From contig MDYQ01000270.1 in NCBI GenBank assembly GCA_003024175.1, positions 1 through 34,238 on the forward strand: a DNA stretch of 34,238 nucleotides, in the 5' to 3' direction. Position numbers and translations under genes: made by a program. The stretch's first letter is position 1; every line of letters starts with the position of its first letter. Of this stretch, positions 1 through 9,834 are shown one piece after another. The notes beneath the pieces are model-generated. The model ran no database searches, was not told the origin of the DNA, and was given only the letters and a program-made list of their open reading frames with translations. Source of the stretch: Planoprotostelium fungivorum (taxonomy: Eukaryota > Evosea > Variosea > Cavosteliida > Cavosteliaceae).

Positions 1-999
1 ATCATCATGATCGTTCTCACGTCAGACCAGAAACGTGCGAAGATGTATTGATCTTCCTCCGTCACTTGCTCTTGCAACGAACCGTTCACGATGGTAGACG
101 AAGCGGTGCAACGGTTGAGCCTGATGATGCACAGCTCACCCCTCTTCAACATCCTCCGCGCAGGTTTCGTTCCAGCGATGGATGCCGCCACTTTTCTGAC
201 TTCGCTCGCGATACTCTGCCTCATGTCATCGACGTGATGTCGAAATGTACGATGTGAATCTCTCTCCACCTTATCGTCCTTCATGGTGGACCACTTGATG
301 ATGAGATCAGATAAAGATTGTCCGTTGAACGATTCAGTGGCGTCGGCCTCGTTGAAATGTTTCTCTACCAATTGTAAGATAGAGCGAGAGGGAGTCAGAC
401 CCAAGAGACTGTTGTCGGGGTCCATTTCGTGAGTACAGAGATACTTGACCAGTTCTTTGTTCAGATCGACCTGATCGAGATGAGTTGAATGACGATGATG
501 CGGTGATGTTCACCAGCTCTTGATCGTCCGTCGGTAGTGATTGGTTCATAGAACCTATCCTATCGAGTGTCAGAGGAATCAAGTGATGATGGTGACGATT
601 GCACTGTGATGATCACCTGGACACGTATCTGTAATAGAAGAGGACCTTCTTCAGAAGCGAAGAATAGTTTGCGGGTTCGAATAATGTTTCTGTTATACAA
701 AGACGCTTATAAAACAATTGAGCCCAAGAGGTGAAGTTTTGCTCTTTCATCAGCTGCATATCATCAACATCATCTTGCATAAAATAGGCGGAAATCACCG
801 TTTTGACGTCTCTGAGGAACCGTTTGTACTGTTCACAAAAATACTCTTTGTCATCTAACGCAGTCAAAGTTCTTCTCCTTCCTCCTACCTACGCTATGTC
901 ATTTATGCTAGTTAACCTCGACGCTCGACACACTTGCACTCTTCCTTCTTTAAATGAGCTTTGTGATCCATCTTCTGGCTCAGCATCCGGCTCAGGCAT
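1..999 (-). CDS. Uncharacterised protein, 3' part outside window
   Basis: I do not recognise this family. A spliced frame reads leftwards from ATG 999-997. The exons are 934-999, 617-888, 514-559 and 21-470, and all phases agree. Introns are 45, 57 and 43 nt, and a GTGAG donor at 20 shows that the gene continues off the left edge. The visible product is about 195 residues, hydrophilic, acidic at the N-terminus (MPEPDAEPEDG) and probably helical. It has Phe/Tyr-rich stretches such as QYKRFLRDVKTVISAYF and KKVLFYYRYV. No signal peptide or membrane segment is seen in this part. The agreement of four exons supports a real gene, but no function can be assigned. It is divergent from the LRR gene to its right. 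Confidence 0.6.
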
Positions 1000-1387
1000 G
1001 GCTAAGTAACTTTAATCTCCGCCGACCATCTGAAACGATCTTCTCACCCGACACACGTTCGAACAGCTCCTCTATCTTAGTGCCATTCGATCGGCGCTGT
1101 TGTCTCTTCGCCGCCGCGCGCCACATCGCATGTGGAGTGTTATGATGGCACCTGCCTGGGAATCAAAGGACCTCCAGTGGTGATTTGGATGATCGCCGTT
1201 GTTCTCGGTTTTGGAGGGGTGGCATCTACAAGCCTCTCCAGAGATGCGTTGGAGGTTGTAATTTCCCGCGCTTTGGATGAGTCGCAACGACAGGCTTAAA
1301 ACTGAGCTTGTTGGATGAGCATCTCCCTTTCTTTTCGAGGTCTTGGGATAAGAGATCTAGAGGATGAAGTTCGGGTGAGGCTGATGG
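1000..1387. promoter_or_regulatory. Divergent intergenic region with a possible small exon
   Basis: This gap lies between the divergent starts of the left-edge gene and the LRR gene, so it should hold both promoters. One plus-strand frame, about 1083-1301, stays open and encodes a strongly hydrophobic stretch (GPPVVIWMIAVVLGFGGVAS) followed by a polar tail ending in QRQA and a stop. An overlapping frame from ATG 1131 gives a different short peptide. Neither has a convincing start and splice structure. It could be a short membrane protein exon or chance. Confidence 0.3.
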
Positions 1388-2705
1388 GTGACGCGGGTGG
1401 AGCTGACGGGCGGTAAGGCAACGCTAGAGATTGAGGGGATGAATCCAGACACCATAGAAGAGCTCGTGTTGTCTGACAATCACATCTCATCCACAGTATG
1501 TCTAAACCATTTTCACAACTTGACCGTGTTGGATCTGTCGTTCAATAAGATAGGTGAGCGTGCTCTTGATAGCTCCCAAGGTGATATCAACAGAGGTGTT
1601 GCGAGGGCTGCCGCCAACACTGATGAGATTGAACGTATCTTCCAATCGATTAAAGAACATCATCGACATAGATCACCTCGTCCAACTTGTGGAGCTAGAT
1701 GTCTCACATAATGAGATCACCAATCTAATTGGCCTTCGCACGAATTCGGAATTACGCACTCTACGTCTGGCTGATAACAAGATCTCACGGATACAACACA
1801 TCGAACATCTGATACAGTTAGAGAGGTGAAGTCACCTCGAGAGTGAAGTTCGTGACTGTTTTAGCCTGGATTTGCAACGTAATCGCATCTCTCTCACCGA
1901 AGATTTTCGATGTTTATCATACAACTCGAGACTGAAGAATCTCGTCTTGGAAGGTAACCCTGTGGACAAGTGATGATGAATCACACCACATCGTCCCACT
2001 CATCATCCTACACAGATTAGCATTTTACAAATACGCCTGCCGCAGCTTGCTGCCGCATCTGGTTACATTCGATGGAGCCAGTGAGATGTCTTGATCATCA
2101 TTGGGCACGGTGGATTGACCGTTTCAGAATTACCCAACCCAAAGGGCTCCACCCAATTGGGTAAAAAAGGTCAAGTTTCCGTGCGAAAACCTAATCCCAA
2201 GCCAAAACCGACCATTCTGAGTCCGACTGTCTCTTCAGCGGGTCGAGAAGCTATCACCATAGCTCAATTCAATGGAGCTCCTTCTCCATCACTTTCCAAG
2301 CGATCGACCAGTGCGTCGATGAAGAGAGCGTCGTCTCAGACAGCAATGACAAAATCGAGTGCCACGCGAGCGTTGGAAGATTTGAATGTATCAACAGAAG
2401 AGAAATCATTCATCACCATGGAGAAGGAAGTTTTGGAAGAGGCAGAGGAGAGAGAGATATTGATGGGGCAGACACCAACTTGGATGATGCTGACAGATTC
2501 AGAAAAGTTAGCAAAGATACGAGCAGGTAAGAAGATCAGTACAATTACACGGAGGTGATCGAATGCAGGGATCATCATGCTGATCGCGGAGAAACGGAGG
2601 GATATGGACAGAACGGAGAGAGAGAGAGCGAACTATGACCCCGATCAATGGAGGCAAGTGCTCGCTGAGGATGATCAGCAACAGAAGAGGCGCGGGCCCA
2701 TCTGA
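1388..2705 (+). CDS. Leucine-rich-repeat protein (SDS22/LRRC-like) with basic C-terminal tail
   Basis: Likely a cytoplasmic protein-binding scaffold; partner unknown. Exons are about 1388-1553, 1594-1825, 1865-1969, 2016-2080, 2128-2526 and 2569-2705, with consistent phases. About five 22-24 residue LRRs are visible (IEELVLSDNHIS, LTVLDLSFNKI, LVELDVSHNEI, LRTLRLADNKIS, LDLQRNRIS). An LRR-cap-like end follows (LEGNPVDKLAFYKYACRSLL). The rest is a Lys/Pro/Ser-rich tail (KPNPKPKPTILSPTVSS) and an acidic/basic helical end. The start is uncertain: the frame is open back to 1385 with no ATG, and the first in-frame ATG is 1439. A missed 5' exon is possible, because residues before Met 1439 still look coding. 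The family resembles LRR proteins of the PPP1R7/LRRC type, but no specific ortholog is claimed. Confidence 0.8.
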
Positions 2706-2898
2706 GTCGCGACGATATAAAGAGACTGTAAGATGAAGAGTAGACAGGGGGGTCGCCATATTATGAGACATGTCAGAACCGAGTTGAGTATATTTACCAG
2801 CAGCATGACGTGAACATAAACATGTGATATTTTAAAAGATTTCGTTGTACGCAGCCAGAAATCCACCAGATGCGATCATCACTGAGAAACAAAATGAG

Positions 2899-3229
2899 AT
2901 GCATCCGCAAGAGAGATTTGCAGAGCTGAAGATAGGACAGAGAAGTGTAAATAACAATTTTGCCACGGGCTGCTGCGGTATCTGTCTCCTCTTCTGTGTG
3001 TTCATCTTCTTCAGTGCTTCCATCTTTTCCATCTATGTGTCAAAGCTTCTGCCAGAGACAGGTGAGCATCAGTGACGAATGATGGAGAGTAATTGATCCA
3101 GGTAACATCGTGTTGGACACCATTCGAGAGGACGAACACTACTGCTTCCTCATCCCATTGAGTCTGATGACCACTTATTTATTCTTCTTCAACAACTGGT
3201 TGGCTATGAAATTCTTCCGTCACGTCTGA
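2899..3229 (+). CDS. PIG-Y-like subunit of GPI N-acetylglucosaminyltransferase
   Basis: The protein has 96 residues from two exons, 2899-3061 and 3102-3229 (intron 40 nt, GTGAGC..CCAG). PIG-Y is a small ER membrane subunit of the complex that transfers GlcNAc to phosphatidylinositol, the first step of GPI-anchor synthesis. Two hydrophobic segments are visible: CGICLLFCVFIFFSASIFSI, and LIPLSLMTTYLFFFNNW just before the C-terminus. The last residues (FFFNNWLAMKFFRHV) match the characteristic PIG-Y ending, an aromatic/Trp segment followed by K-x-F-R-H. Length and two-helix layout fit the family, though this copy is slightly longer than animal PIG-Y. The ATG at 2899 is the only in-frame Met before the first helix. 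It lies 193 bp downstream of the LRR gene on the same strand. Confidence 0.75.
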
Positions 3230-3347
3230 TGCTGATCTCGATTCACACACAATGACATCCGATCATCACGAAACAAGACGAATAAACATTCGGTCCTCAT
3301 CCCTTTCTCAGAGTGACAAGATATATCATCCATCTCCATTATCTCCA

Positions 3348-4846
3348 TCATCGACTGACTTCGGTCAACCATGCGACACCCACTTTGACAAAGTGAACCA
3401 TTCCGTCAAAGTCTAAACGGTTGTACGTGTCCTGGATGGAGTGAACGTATGGATCGGTCGGTTCCGACTCGATGTACATTCCAGCAGGGAAACCTTCGTC
3501 ATCGAAGGACCACTGATCACTGCAGGCGTACTGTATTCATCAGTCGGACCCGGATGCGTACGGTACTTACCCCGCAGGAATCTTTTATGATGGGGACTTC
3601 AGGGACGTAAGCTTGCGCGATCTTGTAGAGGTAATTTGCAAACTTGGAGTTGGGATCAGTCAGTGTCGTCATGCTGTTGCCTTCGGAGTGATAGCCTGAA
3701 GTCGTCAACTGCTGGCTCGTTGTAGAACCAATCACCCGTCATGTCGAATTGGAGCATTCCTCTCACGTTGGCCTTCTGTTTCTTGTACTGCTTAGCCACT
3801 GTGGCACTTCCCAGGAGGCCTGGCTCTTCTGCAGCAAACCACATGAAGTGGATCTGTCTCTTTCCCCTCCACTTGCCCTCTACGATCAATCTGAAGATCT
3901 CTAAGACGGTCGCACTGCCCGATGCATCTGTTGTGTGTCGGTGATGGTAGCATGCGATGGTGATTACGATGGACGTGATGGTGGTGATGACGACTCACCA
4001 TCGTCGGCTCCGGGAGCTCTGGCCTCTTTACCTCCCGAACAGTCTTCGGAACAGATGGAGTCGATGTGGGCGCCTACGATGCTGATCTCAGAGGAGGTGG
4101 AGCTACCCTCTTTCGCCGGAATCTTTACAATGACATTGGGCTGGTCGTAACCGGTGTTGTCGATGTATTCGACCTGCACTGTGTTAATGTCCGTCCATGG
4201 TATGTCCATCAGGTCCTCACAGTCACATCGGTGGTGCCTGCCTTCTTCAAGATCTCTTCTACCTTTCCACGGACAAATTCGGATGCTTGCCTCGACTCTT
4301 TAGACCTGTTATAAAATGAGATCCATGCATCTGTGACGTCTTACTTGTAGTATCTCGTTTGGAGGGAGGTCATCTCTTTGACGATGGACTCCAAGCTGTC
4401 GGCATTGGCTAACTTGAAGAGATCGGAGACCTATATGATTGAGGAAGACGAATGAGAAATTCAATACCTCGGGGTGAGCAGTGGGATTTGGTGTTGGGTA
4501 ATCTGGAATAGTGCCCTTCTTTCTCTCGACACTGATTCGACTTCCTTCCTCCCAGTGAGAGGTCACGTCTTTGAATCTATCGATAGTTGTTACATTCTCG
4601 ATGTCAATCGATGGAATTGGATCACCTTCTATACAGGCGGACAGCGATCCACAATTTAGGTGATACGGCAGTGTCAATGTCCATACCGAACATCAGGTTC
4701 TCCAAGACATCTCCCTGGACCCATTCTGCATGCTTCTCTGACGTCTGGATCAATCTCCATCCCGTTCCTTCAGGTCTGCTGGGATAGAAGAAACAGCTGA
4801 CGCAGCCGAGAAGACACAAGAGGACGAAGACGGTGGATGTTCTCAT
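3348..4846 (-). CDS. Secreted M28 zinc aminopeptidase (leucine-aminopeptidase type)
   Basis: A secreted or lysosomal exopeptidase that removes N-terminal residues using two zinc ions. The ATG at 4846 begins a signal peptide (MRTSTVFVLLCLLGCVSCF), followed by a propeptide-like region. The M28 metal ligands appear in order: His in GAHIDS, Asp in APGADDDASGS, the Glu pair in WFAAEEPGLLGS, Asp in QFDMTG, and the final His in YVHSIQDTYNRLDF. The domain is therefore complete and probably active. Exon breaks are visible at about 4655, 4480, 4340, 4220, 4000-3930, 3735-3695 and 3568-3530; all are short GT-AG introns, and the frame joins across each. The last exon ends TEVSR with stop 3348-3350. The gene is convergent with the PIG-Y-like gene (118 bp between stops). 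Its own promoter should lie in 4847-5162. Confidence 0.88.
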
Positions 4847-5162
4847 GCTTCCCTGTGAATGAGAAAATGCGTGCGAATATTGTGCGGCCCATGCGAATAT
4901 TTACCTTTCTTTAGCAAGCGGTACGACAACGCAAAATCACCACGGATACTCATCTTCTTAACGCACTTTTTTGAAAGGTACCACCAAAAACCCAATAACC
5001 CGACATTGGACAAAGAGTGTCAATCCATCGCAGTGGCTTGCCTATCCCCTCCCGCACGACAACACGAGATGGTCACGCACATTCACAGTGTGGAGTGAAG
5101 GCTGATCTACCAGATACTGAATCCTTTATATAAATTAATCATCTTCTTGCTTTTGATACATC
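4847..5162. promoter_or_regulatory. Intergenic region upstream of the M28 peptidase gene
   Basis: This 316 bp gap lies between the aminopeptidase start (minus strand) and the stop of the 7TM gene. It must hold the aminopeptidase promoter and the 3' UTR of the 7TM gene. An AT-rich patch near 5122-5142 (tatataaattaatc) may belong to either. A 79-codon open frame on the plus strand shows no family resemblance and is not called. Confidence 0.4.
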
Positions 5163-7182
5163 TTAATTCTTATCTTCAGTCTTGACTCTCTGTACCTGTT
5201 TCTATGTCATCATCACATCATCGTCTCTGCTTCTCACCTGGAAGGCAGTGAGAGACTCTTGAGCCATCTTCTTCGGCATGATGCCGGTGACAGAGAGAAC
5301 GTGCCATTTGAAGCATCCAGGGCAGATACCCGTGATGAGTTGGTTGCCCGTGAACGCTAAGAAGACACCCATGACCCAGAAGGCGGGTGTCGTGTATCCA
5401 CACAGGTAGACGATGAAAGACACTCCAAAGAATACGATTCCGTCGGTCTGTGCCTGTTGTTTGGGTGGTCCGGGGAGGTATCTGTAAAAGTAAATAAAAT
5501 GATTTTCGGGGCATTATCGTACCTGGGCTCGAGATTGAAGAGGGGAATGAAGACTTTGCAGCAGAACCAAGCGTCGATCTGGAATCGAGGCCCGGTCAAG
5601 AATCGAACGACGAAGGCTTGAAGGGGGTAGATGTATAACCACCAGGGACGAACATGTCCATTCGTGCAAGCGTGGACCAAGTTGATGGCAATAGCGAAAG
5701 CACACATGACGAAACCTGATGCGACATCAATCATCCGATCAGATTGAGATGAGATGATTCGACTCACATTGGAATCTAGATTCGATGTCGTTGACGGGGT
5801 GGGGGTACTTGAAGACGTCCTTCCAGCTCTTGGGCCACTTTTGCCAGTACGGATTTGCGACCTCCTCTGCGTACTCTTTGGCGACCTTCATGGGGATGCA
5901 GATACCGCAAGGGCATCTCTCAACCTCTTCTCCCTCCTCTTTTCCGTCCTCGGCGTGAGAATTGCAAGACTCTCCGGGTCCATGAGCGTGTGGTTTAGAT
6001 TGCTTCTTGTTCTGAGTTTCATCGTGGGAGTCGCAGCCGTCGTGGTCGTGGGAGTGAGAGCCGTCGGTGCTTAGAGCTCTCGATTCTTCTCTCCTGCTGA
6101 GCATGGACATGGCTGAGGGGATGTGAGAATAAATTCGAAATAAAAGTCCGTCTACCTGGCCCCTGCTCTACGGCCACTGAGGTGCGCTTGTTCTCGTCGA
6201 TCTTGATGATGACCTGTGGCTTTGTCACATCTTCTGATGGTGAAGATGATCTCTCACCGTGTCACCACGAAGAGCCTGAATACCCTTCTCGGTGAAAGAG
6301 GACTTGAAGATCATGAGACTGTAGGCTGTTGCCGAGGCACACAATGCCACCATCTCCAGAGCCGTCAATACCATCCAGCCGGCTGGTGTCCGTTGTTTCA
6401 ATACCACATCGTATAAGATGATGCGGACGAGGATGATGAGAGCCAGAAGCGAGACGAAAAATCCTCCAAACTTGACCTGTTCCACGTGTGAGTCACGTGT
6501 TGAGCTTCTCTTCGCAGATCACCTGTGTCTTTGTCTTCTTTGGTGAATTGCCCATGACGTATTTGAGAGCCTTTAAATTGGCATAGCCACCAATGATGCA
6601 GATGATGAAATAGAGGAGGAATGGTCCTCTCGACAGGAGGTATGTGTAGATGCCGCTGTCTGGTCTAAAGTGGATGAGAATGGCAGAGCCTACAGAGCAC
6701 AAGGGGAAAGGTATCTGCAGAAATTAATAAGAAGTATATCAATAGTAACTTACCCATGCCAGTGACGCGTATGCGAAGACTCTCTTCGTCATCTCCTTCA
6801 TATTCATCATTTTCTGGACGCTGAGGCGTCCCAGCATGATGAAGAAGAAAAACATGGCTCCCCAGGCGAACATTATCATACTGAGAGGAAGATCCCAAAT
6901 CAGCTCCACCCACCAATCGGTCCTCCAGTCTCCGTTGCGGAATCCCATTGCCCAGGCATGGGAGAGAAGAGAGGCCACCGCCAATGATAATAGGACCGAA
7001 ACATTCTCAAAGGGTCCTGCTGAGATACCACGTCGAGAGAAGGATATGAGCATGTGGCAGAACACCCCAATGAAGGTAGTGAAGAACCATATCGAGAGGC
7101 CCCAATAGAATGCTGTCAGAGAATATATCCAGTCTTCAGGGCAGTTCTGATAGCTCAGTCGAGGGTCACACAGCGACGGCAT
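5163..7182 (-). CDS. Seven-helix membrane protein fused to a DUF4395-like domain
   Basis: An integral membrane protein of roughly 570 residues from about eight exons. The N-terminal half shows seven hydrophobic segments: SIWFFTTFIGVFCHMLISF, VSVLLSLAVASLLSHAWAMG, LPLSMIMFAWGAMFFFFIML, FAYASLAWIPFPLCSVGSA, GPFLLYFIICIIGGYANL, GGFFVSLLALIILVRIILY and MVLTALEMVALCASATAYSL. This gives a GPCR-like count, although I see no specific GPCR motif. A linker rich in His, Asp and Glu follows (SHSHDHDGCDSHDE, then CPCGICIP). The C-terminal part resembles DUF4395 membrane proteins: an IESRFQC start, further hydrophobic segments, LTGPRFQ, a proline-rich PGPPKQQAQ and the closing GICPGCFKW. The start is ATG 7182. 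The last intron (GTGAGAAGC..AACAG) leads to a short exon ending KTEDKN and stop 5163-5165. Function is unknown; the His/Cys linker could bind metal (inference). Confidence 0.75.
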
Positions 7183-7721
7183 TGGACGCTGATTCTATTC
7201 TCGTTGAACGTTGAGAGTTGTTTTAAACGTCGGACGATATTTGATTGTTGGGCCGATCTTTGACAGGTCCTTGATGATGTCACGTCCCTATGCCATGACA
7301 ACAAGATCTCTCAATTCCAGGTTTAGAGATGGAATCTGACGAACAAGCACTACCAAGTCTAAGCCAATGTTGGTGAGCGATTGGAGTGGGGCTGATTAGC
7401 CTCGACCTGGCTTCGGCTGTGCGGGAGCGTATTTCCATTCGTATTTTTGTTTTGACCCGCGGTGTCCGAGGAACCAGATAGAAGTCGCCCTCTTTGATCA
7501 AAGGTTCGCACGAGAAACGAACACCCTGATCTTCCTACGATCACCACTCCCACTCTTTCATAGAGACGTTTTTGGACGAGTTGTGTTTACATGGAAATTG
7601 GGAACCTTGTCTTGACACAAAGGCTGATTTTTACCGTCTTTCGGCTGCCGCCGTTCATAAAACGGAGTCCATAATCATATTTCGTCAAGTTTGTACGCTG
7701 GAGCTCTGCAAGTGGTCCCAG
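7183..7721. other. Intergenic region, no firm gene
   Basis: This 539 bp gap lies between the 7TM gene start and the stop of the SFI1-like gene, both on the minus strand, so it holds the 7TM promoter and the SFI1-like 3' UTR. A minus-strand frame at about 7280-7540 looks mildly coding (SCEPLIKEGDFYLVPRTPR). It has no clear start, splice partner or family match. A plus-strand frame from ATG 7331 (MESDEQALPSLSQC) would need a 27-nt intron. Neither is called as a gene. Confidence 0.35.
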
Positions 7722-9537
7722 CTAACGTCTGTCCATCATCGCGATGGACTCTTGCATCTGAGCGATCAGAGGTAACTGCTCTCTGAATTGTTTCGTCTTC
7801 TCCTTTGCCTTCTTCTCGATCCTTTCCTTCTCTCTTTCCGTCCTCAAGATGGCATCTTCGTCTTGTACCTCCTTCCGTCAGATCGTCGATCGTGGCACAT
7901 TCTGCAATAGAACTTCACCTCTCTGTACTCTTTCAATCTTCTCGTGAGCTCGATGTGTCTCCTCTTCAACAAGTCGATCTCGTCTTTAAGGTCCTGAATC
8001 TCTTCGAACTTCTTTTCGATACTGTCGATGTCCACTGGTAATGGTGGATGCTGCGCAGGCGCCGGTGGTGAGACCTTTCGTGGGTGTTCGTTGGTTGGGT
8101 GAATTCTCTTGTTGCTGTTCCGTAAGACGTCTGATGGTTCATCGTAGTCTCTGTCTTTGGGACGATCATCAGCCTCCATCTGGCGCTGAGATAGCGTAGC
8201 GCTGGTATAAAAATTTGGCACGCGTGGAGGCTTCCGGGTCAGCGATGGTGGAGCGATGTTGAGTTCATCTTCTCCTCGCGTTTTCGCTCTCAACTCTCTC
8301 TGAGTGGAGGGAAAGCCAGTGACGATCCTCGCATCAGGTGGCATGACTGGAGGCATCTGATGATGATCAATCTCTGCAATGTGATGATCAACCTACCCTC
8401 CAACTGTTCTCGTTCAGAACCTCTGGAGAGTGGCGATTCGTGTATCTCGATTCGAAATGGTAGACGGGTGTTTGACTCAGTAGTCTCCTCCGGTATATGA
8501 ACTCTTTCCACTTCTGTGCGTATTTTTGGGCCAGGCGAAATTCGAGTTGAACCTTCTTCAAGAATGTATCCTCGGCAGCTTTCTGCCTTTGATCTCTGAA
8601 GTGAATCCCCAACTTGGATCAGTTCAGATGTTGATGCAGTGATGGATATACATTACCTCGACCAATTGATGGATGGCCTTCTTCTGCAGCCTCGACACGT
8701 ACATCCTCTTCGCTTCTGCTTCTCTCGTTTTCTTATTTCTCCTCTTATGTGAATAGCTTTTCCACAACTTCGTCTAATCAATTCCCGTAGATGGTTATAT
8801 CACTCACTTGAAACATTCTAATAATCAGAGTGTGATGTTGATATTGATCGGCGATGATTTTCCTCGTCTCCTTCGATTTCCATTCCAGAGTCTGCATCCT
8901 CCAAGCAGAAAAAGTGATGCTTAGTTTCCTGGTTTCGTACCATCTATGCGCCTCTCTTTCCTTCTTCCTCTTCTCTCTCTTCAATTGAACGTATAACTGA
9001 ACCGTCTGTTCAATCGACTGTGACGTTTACGGGTCTCCACCTTCCAAGCACCCAATGATTCACGTGCGGCTAGAATTCTCCTCAATCTCATGCGTCGTTG
9101 CCATTCGTGAAAGAATCTTGAAGACACCCTGAGGTAATCATGCGCTCTGGCGGCATTCCAATCGTCACGACGAGAGGCACAAGTTCGAGAGAAGAGACGC
9201 CACGCATCGAACACTCGGATCAGGAGACGGTGGGCCCAGAAATAGAGAGCAATGTCTTCCGATTCAGTGGAATCTCTTTCTTGCGTCTTATCTGTTCGAT
9301 GAGGCTGCGATTGTGAGATGAGAATCGCGAGACTTCACTCACCTCAATGAACGAGCTATCACTAGATAGGTCCAATATGTTATGTCTCTTCAAATTCTGT
9401 TGCCTCCGCGAAGGTTCTCTGTCATCTTCTTCGATTGATTCATCTCCATCTTCTAACAGCTCATCTAATAGATGTCTCACACGACCTCTTTCTTCATCGG
9501 ATTCGAGGCCAGTAAAGCTGCCTTCTCTGGTGCTCAT
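7722..9537 (-). CDS. SFI1-type centrin-binding repeat protein
   Basis: Likely a fibrous scaffold at a microtubule-organising centre: SFI1 family helices carry spaced Trp residues that bind centrins. The start is ATG 9537 (MSTREGSFTGLESDEERG). After an acidic N-terminus come long Arg/Lys-rich helices with SFI1-like Trp motifs: YFWAHRLLIRVFDAWRLF, RFFHEWQRRMRLRRI, SLGAWK, ITFSAWRMQTLEWKSKE, LWKSYSHKRR and AQKWKEFIYRRRLL. Then follow a Pro-rich linker (SPPAPAQHPPLP) and a coiled coil (IEKKFEEIQDLKDEIDLLKRR) to stop 7722-7724. The frame passes through at least six introns. One junction, 9018-9040, needs either a 23-nt GT-AG intron or a frame correction. It is divergent from the S8 protease gene (297 bp between starts). 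The family call rests on repeat pattern, not on a conserved catalytic core. Confidence 0.72.
9018..9040 (-). other. 23-nt GT-AG segment or frameshift in the SFI1-like gene
   Basis: Between the exon ending SLGAWK and the downstream frame SIEQTVQLYVQLKREK the minus strand reads GTGGAG...CACAG, 23 nt. Removing it joins two coding-like frames in phase 0. It is much shorter than the other introns here, so a sequencing or assembly indel is the alternative. Confidence 0.4.
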
Positions 9538-9834
9538 CGATGATGCGGGCAATTGGCCCGGACGAGCGGGAAATAATTCATGGAAAGGTCAAAAGACAAG
9601 TCCCAAAATCAGCAGACACAACAGAACGGAAGCCAGCCTTTTGGTTGAGAGAGCATATCAACTCGGCTAGGATATGCAATGAACACTTCTCCTTCTCTCT
9701 TTATCGGGAGACCACAACGGAGTGCCCCATTCTCGTCAAAGAGAAGCAGCAGCTCACAAAAATGCTCACGTGAGTTGGCTCATTCAAGATGAGGCCAGGT
9801 GGGGGCATTATACGGAGCGACGATAGACCTGAAC
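9538..9834. promoter_or_regulatory. Bidirectional promoter region
   Basis: These 297 bp separate the start of the SFI1-like gene (minus) from the start of the S8 protease gene (plus). Two short plus-strand open frames here have no family resemblance. No TATA-like element stands out. Confidence 0.4.

Noticed and set aside
898-1280. Plus-strand spliced gene starting at ATG 898 or 998 with an intron from about 1002 to 1082
   Set aside because: It overlaps the first exon and start codon of the well-supported minus-strand gene, and the ATG at 998 would overlap the opposite ATG. The products match no family.
7280-7560. Small minus-strand gene between the 7TM and SFI1-like genes
   Set aside because: A fragment (SCEPLIKEGDFYLVPRTPR) looks coding-like but no ATG, splice pair or family supports a complete gene; kept only as a note in the intergenic entry.
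8357-8400. A second 23-nt intron in the SFI1-like gene
   Set aside because: An alternative acceptor at the preceding junction gives a frame with clear SFI1-like sequence (AQKWKEFIYRRRLL) and an ordinary 41-nt intron here, so no micro-intron is needed.
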